DNA of 64,000 bases from Klebsiella quasipneumoniae subsp. quasipneumoniae (GTDB taxonomy: Bacteria > Pseudomonadota > Gammaproteobacteria > Enterobacterales > Enterobacteriaceae). Every line of letters starts with the position of its first letter. The first letter of the stretch is position 1. Shown here one piece after another: positions 63,961 through 64,000 of the stretch. A model generated the notes under the pieces. The model did not search any database, was not told where the DNA came from, and saw only the letters and a list, made by a program, of their open reading frames with translations. Both the position numbers and the translations under genes were made by a program. The stretch is taken from contig NZ_CP084876.1 in assembly GCF_020525925.1 (NCBI RefSeq), positions 4,960,001 to 5,024,000 of the forward strand. Reading direction: 5' to 3'.

Positions 63961-64000
63961 AGATTCTCCTGTAAAAGCGAAATATACCCTACCTTGCGGG

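Overview
The window is enterobacterial chromosome and most likely Klebsiella pneumoniae or a close relative. Most genes match E. coli K-12 orthologues in order and length. The differences are Klebsiella-like: a second full-length BamA paralogue of the type described as BamK, an inositol-phosphatase/ABC-transporter locus, and genes inserted where E. coli has yjbEFGH or xylE. No rRNA, tRNA, insertion sequence, prophage or CRISPR array was seen.

Layout. 1-7 kb: yjcE (cut by the left edge), the guanine/hypoxanthine permease ghxP with PurR-like boxes, a glutathione transferase, the SraL small RNA, the divergent redox pair soxR/soxS, the c-di-GMP phosphodiesterase pdeC, and yjcB behind a near-perfect CRP site. 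7-24.6 kb: an accessory block lying between yjcB and ssb, which are neighbours in E. coli. It holds (i) a four-gene ABC importer operon, divergent from an MBL-fold phosphodiesterase, a LacI-type regulator and an inositol-monophosphatase-family gene, with a 14-bp perfect palindrome between the two arms; (ii) a cysteine-rich hypothetical; (iii) bamK; (iv) a secreted tannase-family esterase and a small AraC-type regulator; (v) a FepA/IroN-like catecholate siderophore receptor with Fur-like boxes; and (vi) an MltF-like lytic transglycosylase. 24.6-53.6 kb: core backbone in inverted E. coli order: ssb/uvrA, yjbR, yjbQ, aphA, tyrB, alr, dnaB, qor, pspG, dusA, zur, yjbJ, dinF-lexA, dgkA/plsB, ubiAC, the maltose regulon (malM-lamB-malK divergent from malEFG) and psiE. 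53.9-57.8 kb: a second accessory insert, a cysteine-desulfidase-like enzyme with an AzlCD exporter pair and a RidA-family deaminase, then a GNAT and a hexapeptide acetyltransferase. 57.8-64 kb: pgi, the lysine riboswitch and lysC, a BASS-family transporter, yjbD and rluF.

How the genes work together. The clearest functional groups are oxidative stress (soxRS, pdeC), SOS (lexA-dinF, ssb/uvrA with LexA boxes), maltodextrin uptake, ubiquinone head-group synthesis (ubiCA), and cell-envelope biogenesis (plsB, dgkA, bamK). The best candidate for an undescribed system is the 7.1-13.7 kb locus. Its gene content suggests import of a phosphorylated organic compound, hydrolysis of a cyclic or linear phosphodiester by the MBL enzyme, and dephosphorylation by the IMPase-family enzyme, under LacI-type control. 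An inositol-phosphodiester substrate is an inference. Function assignments rest on reading translations and recalled family knowledge; no searches were run.
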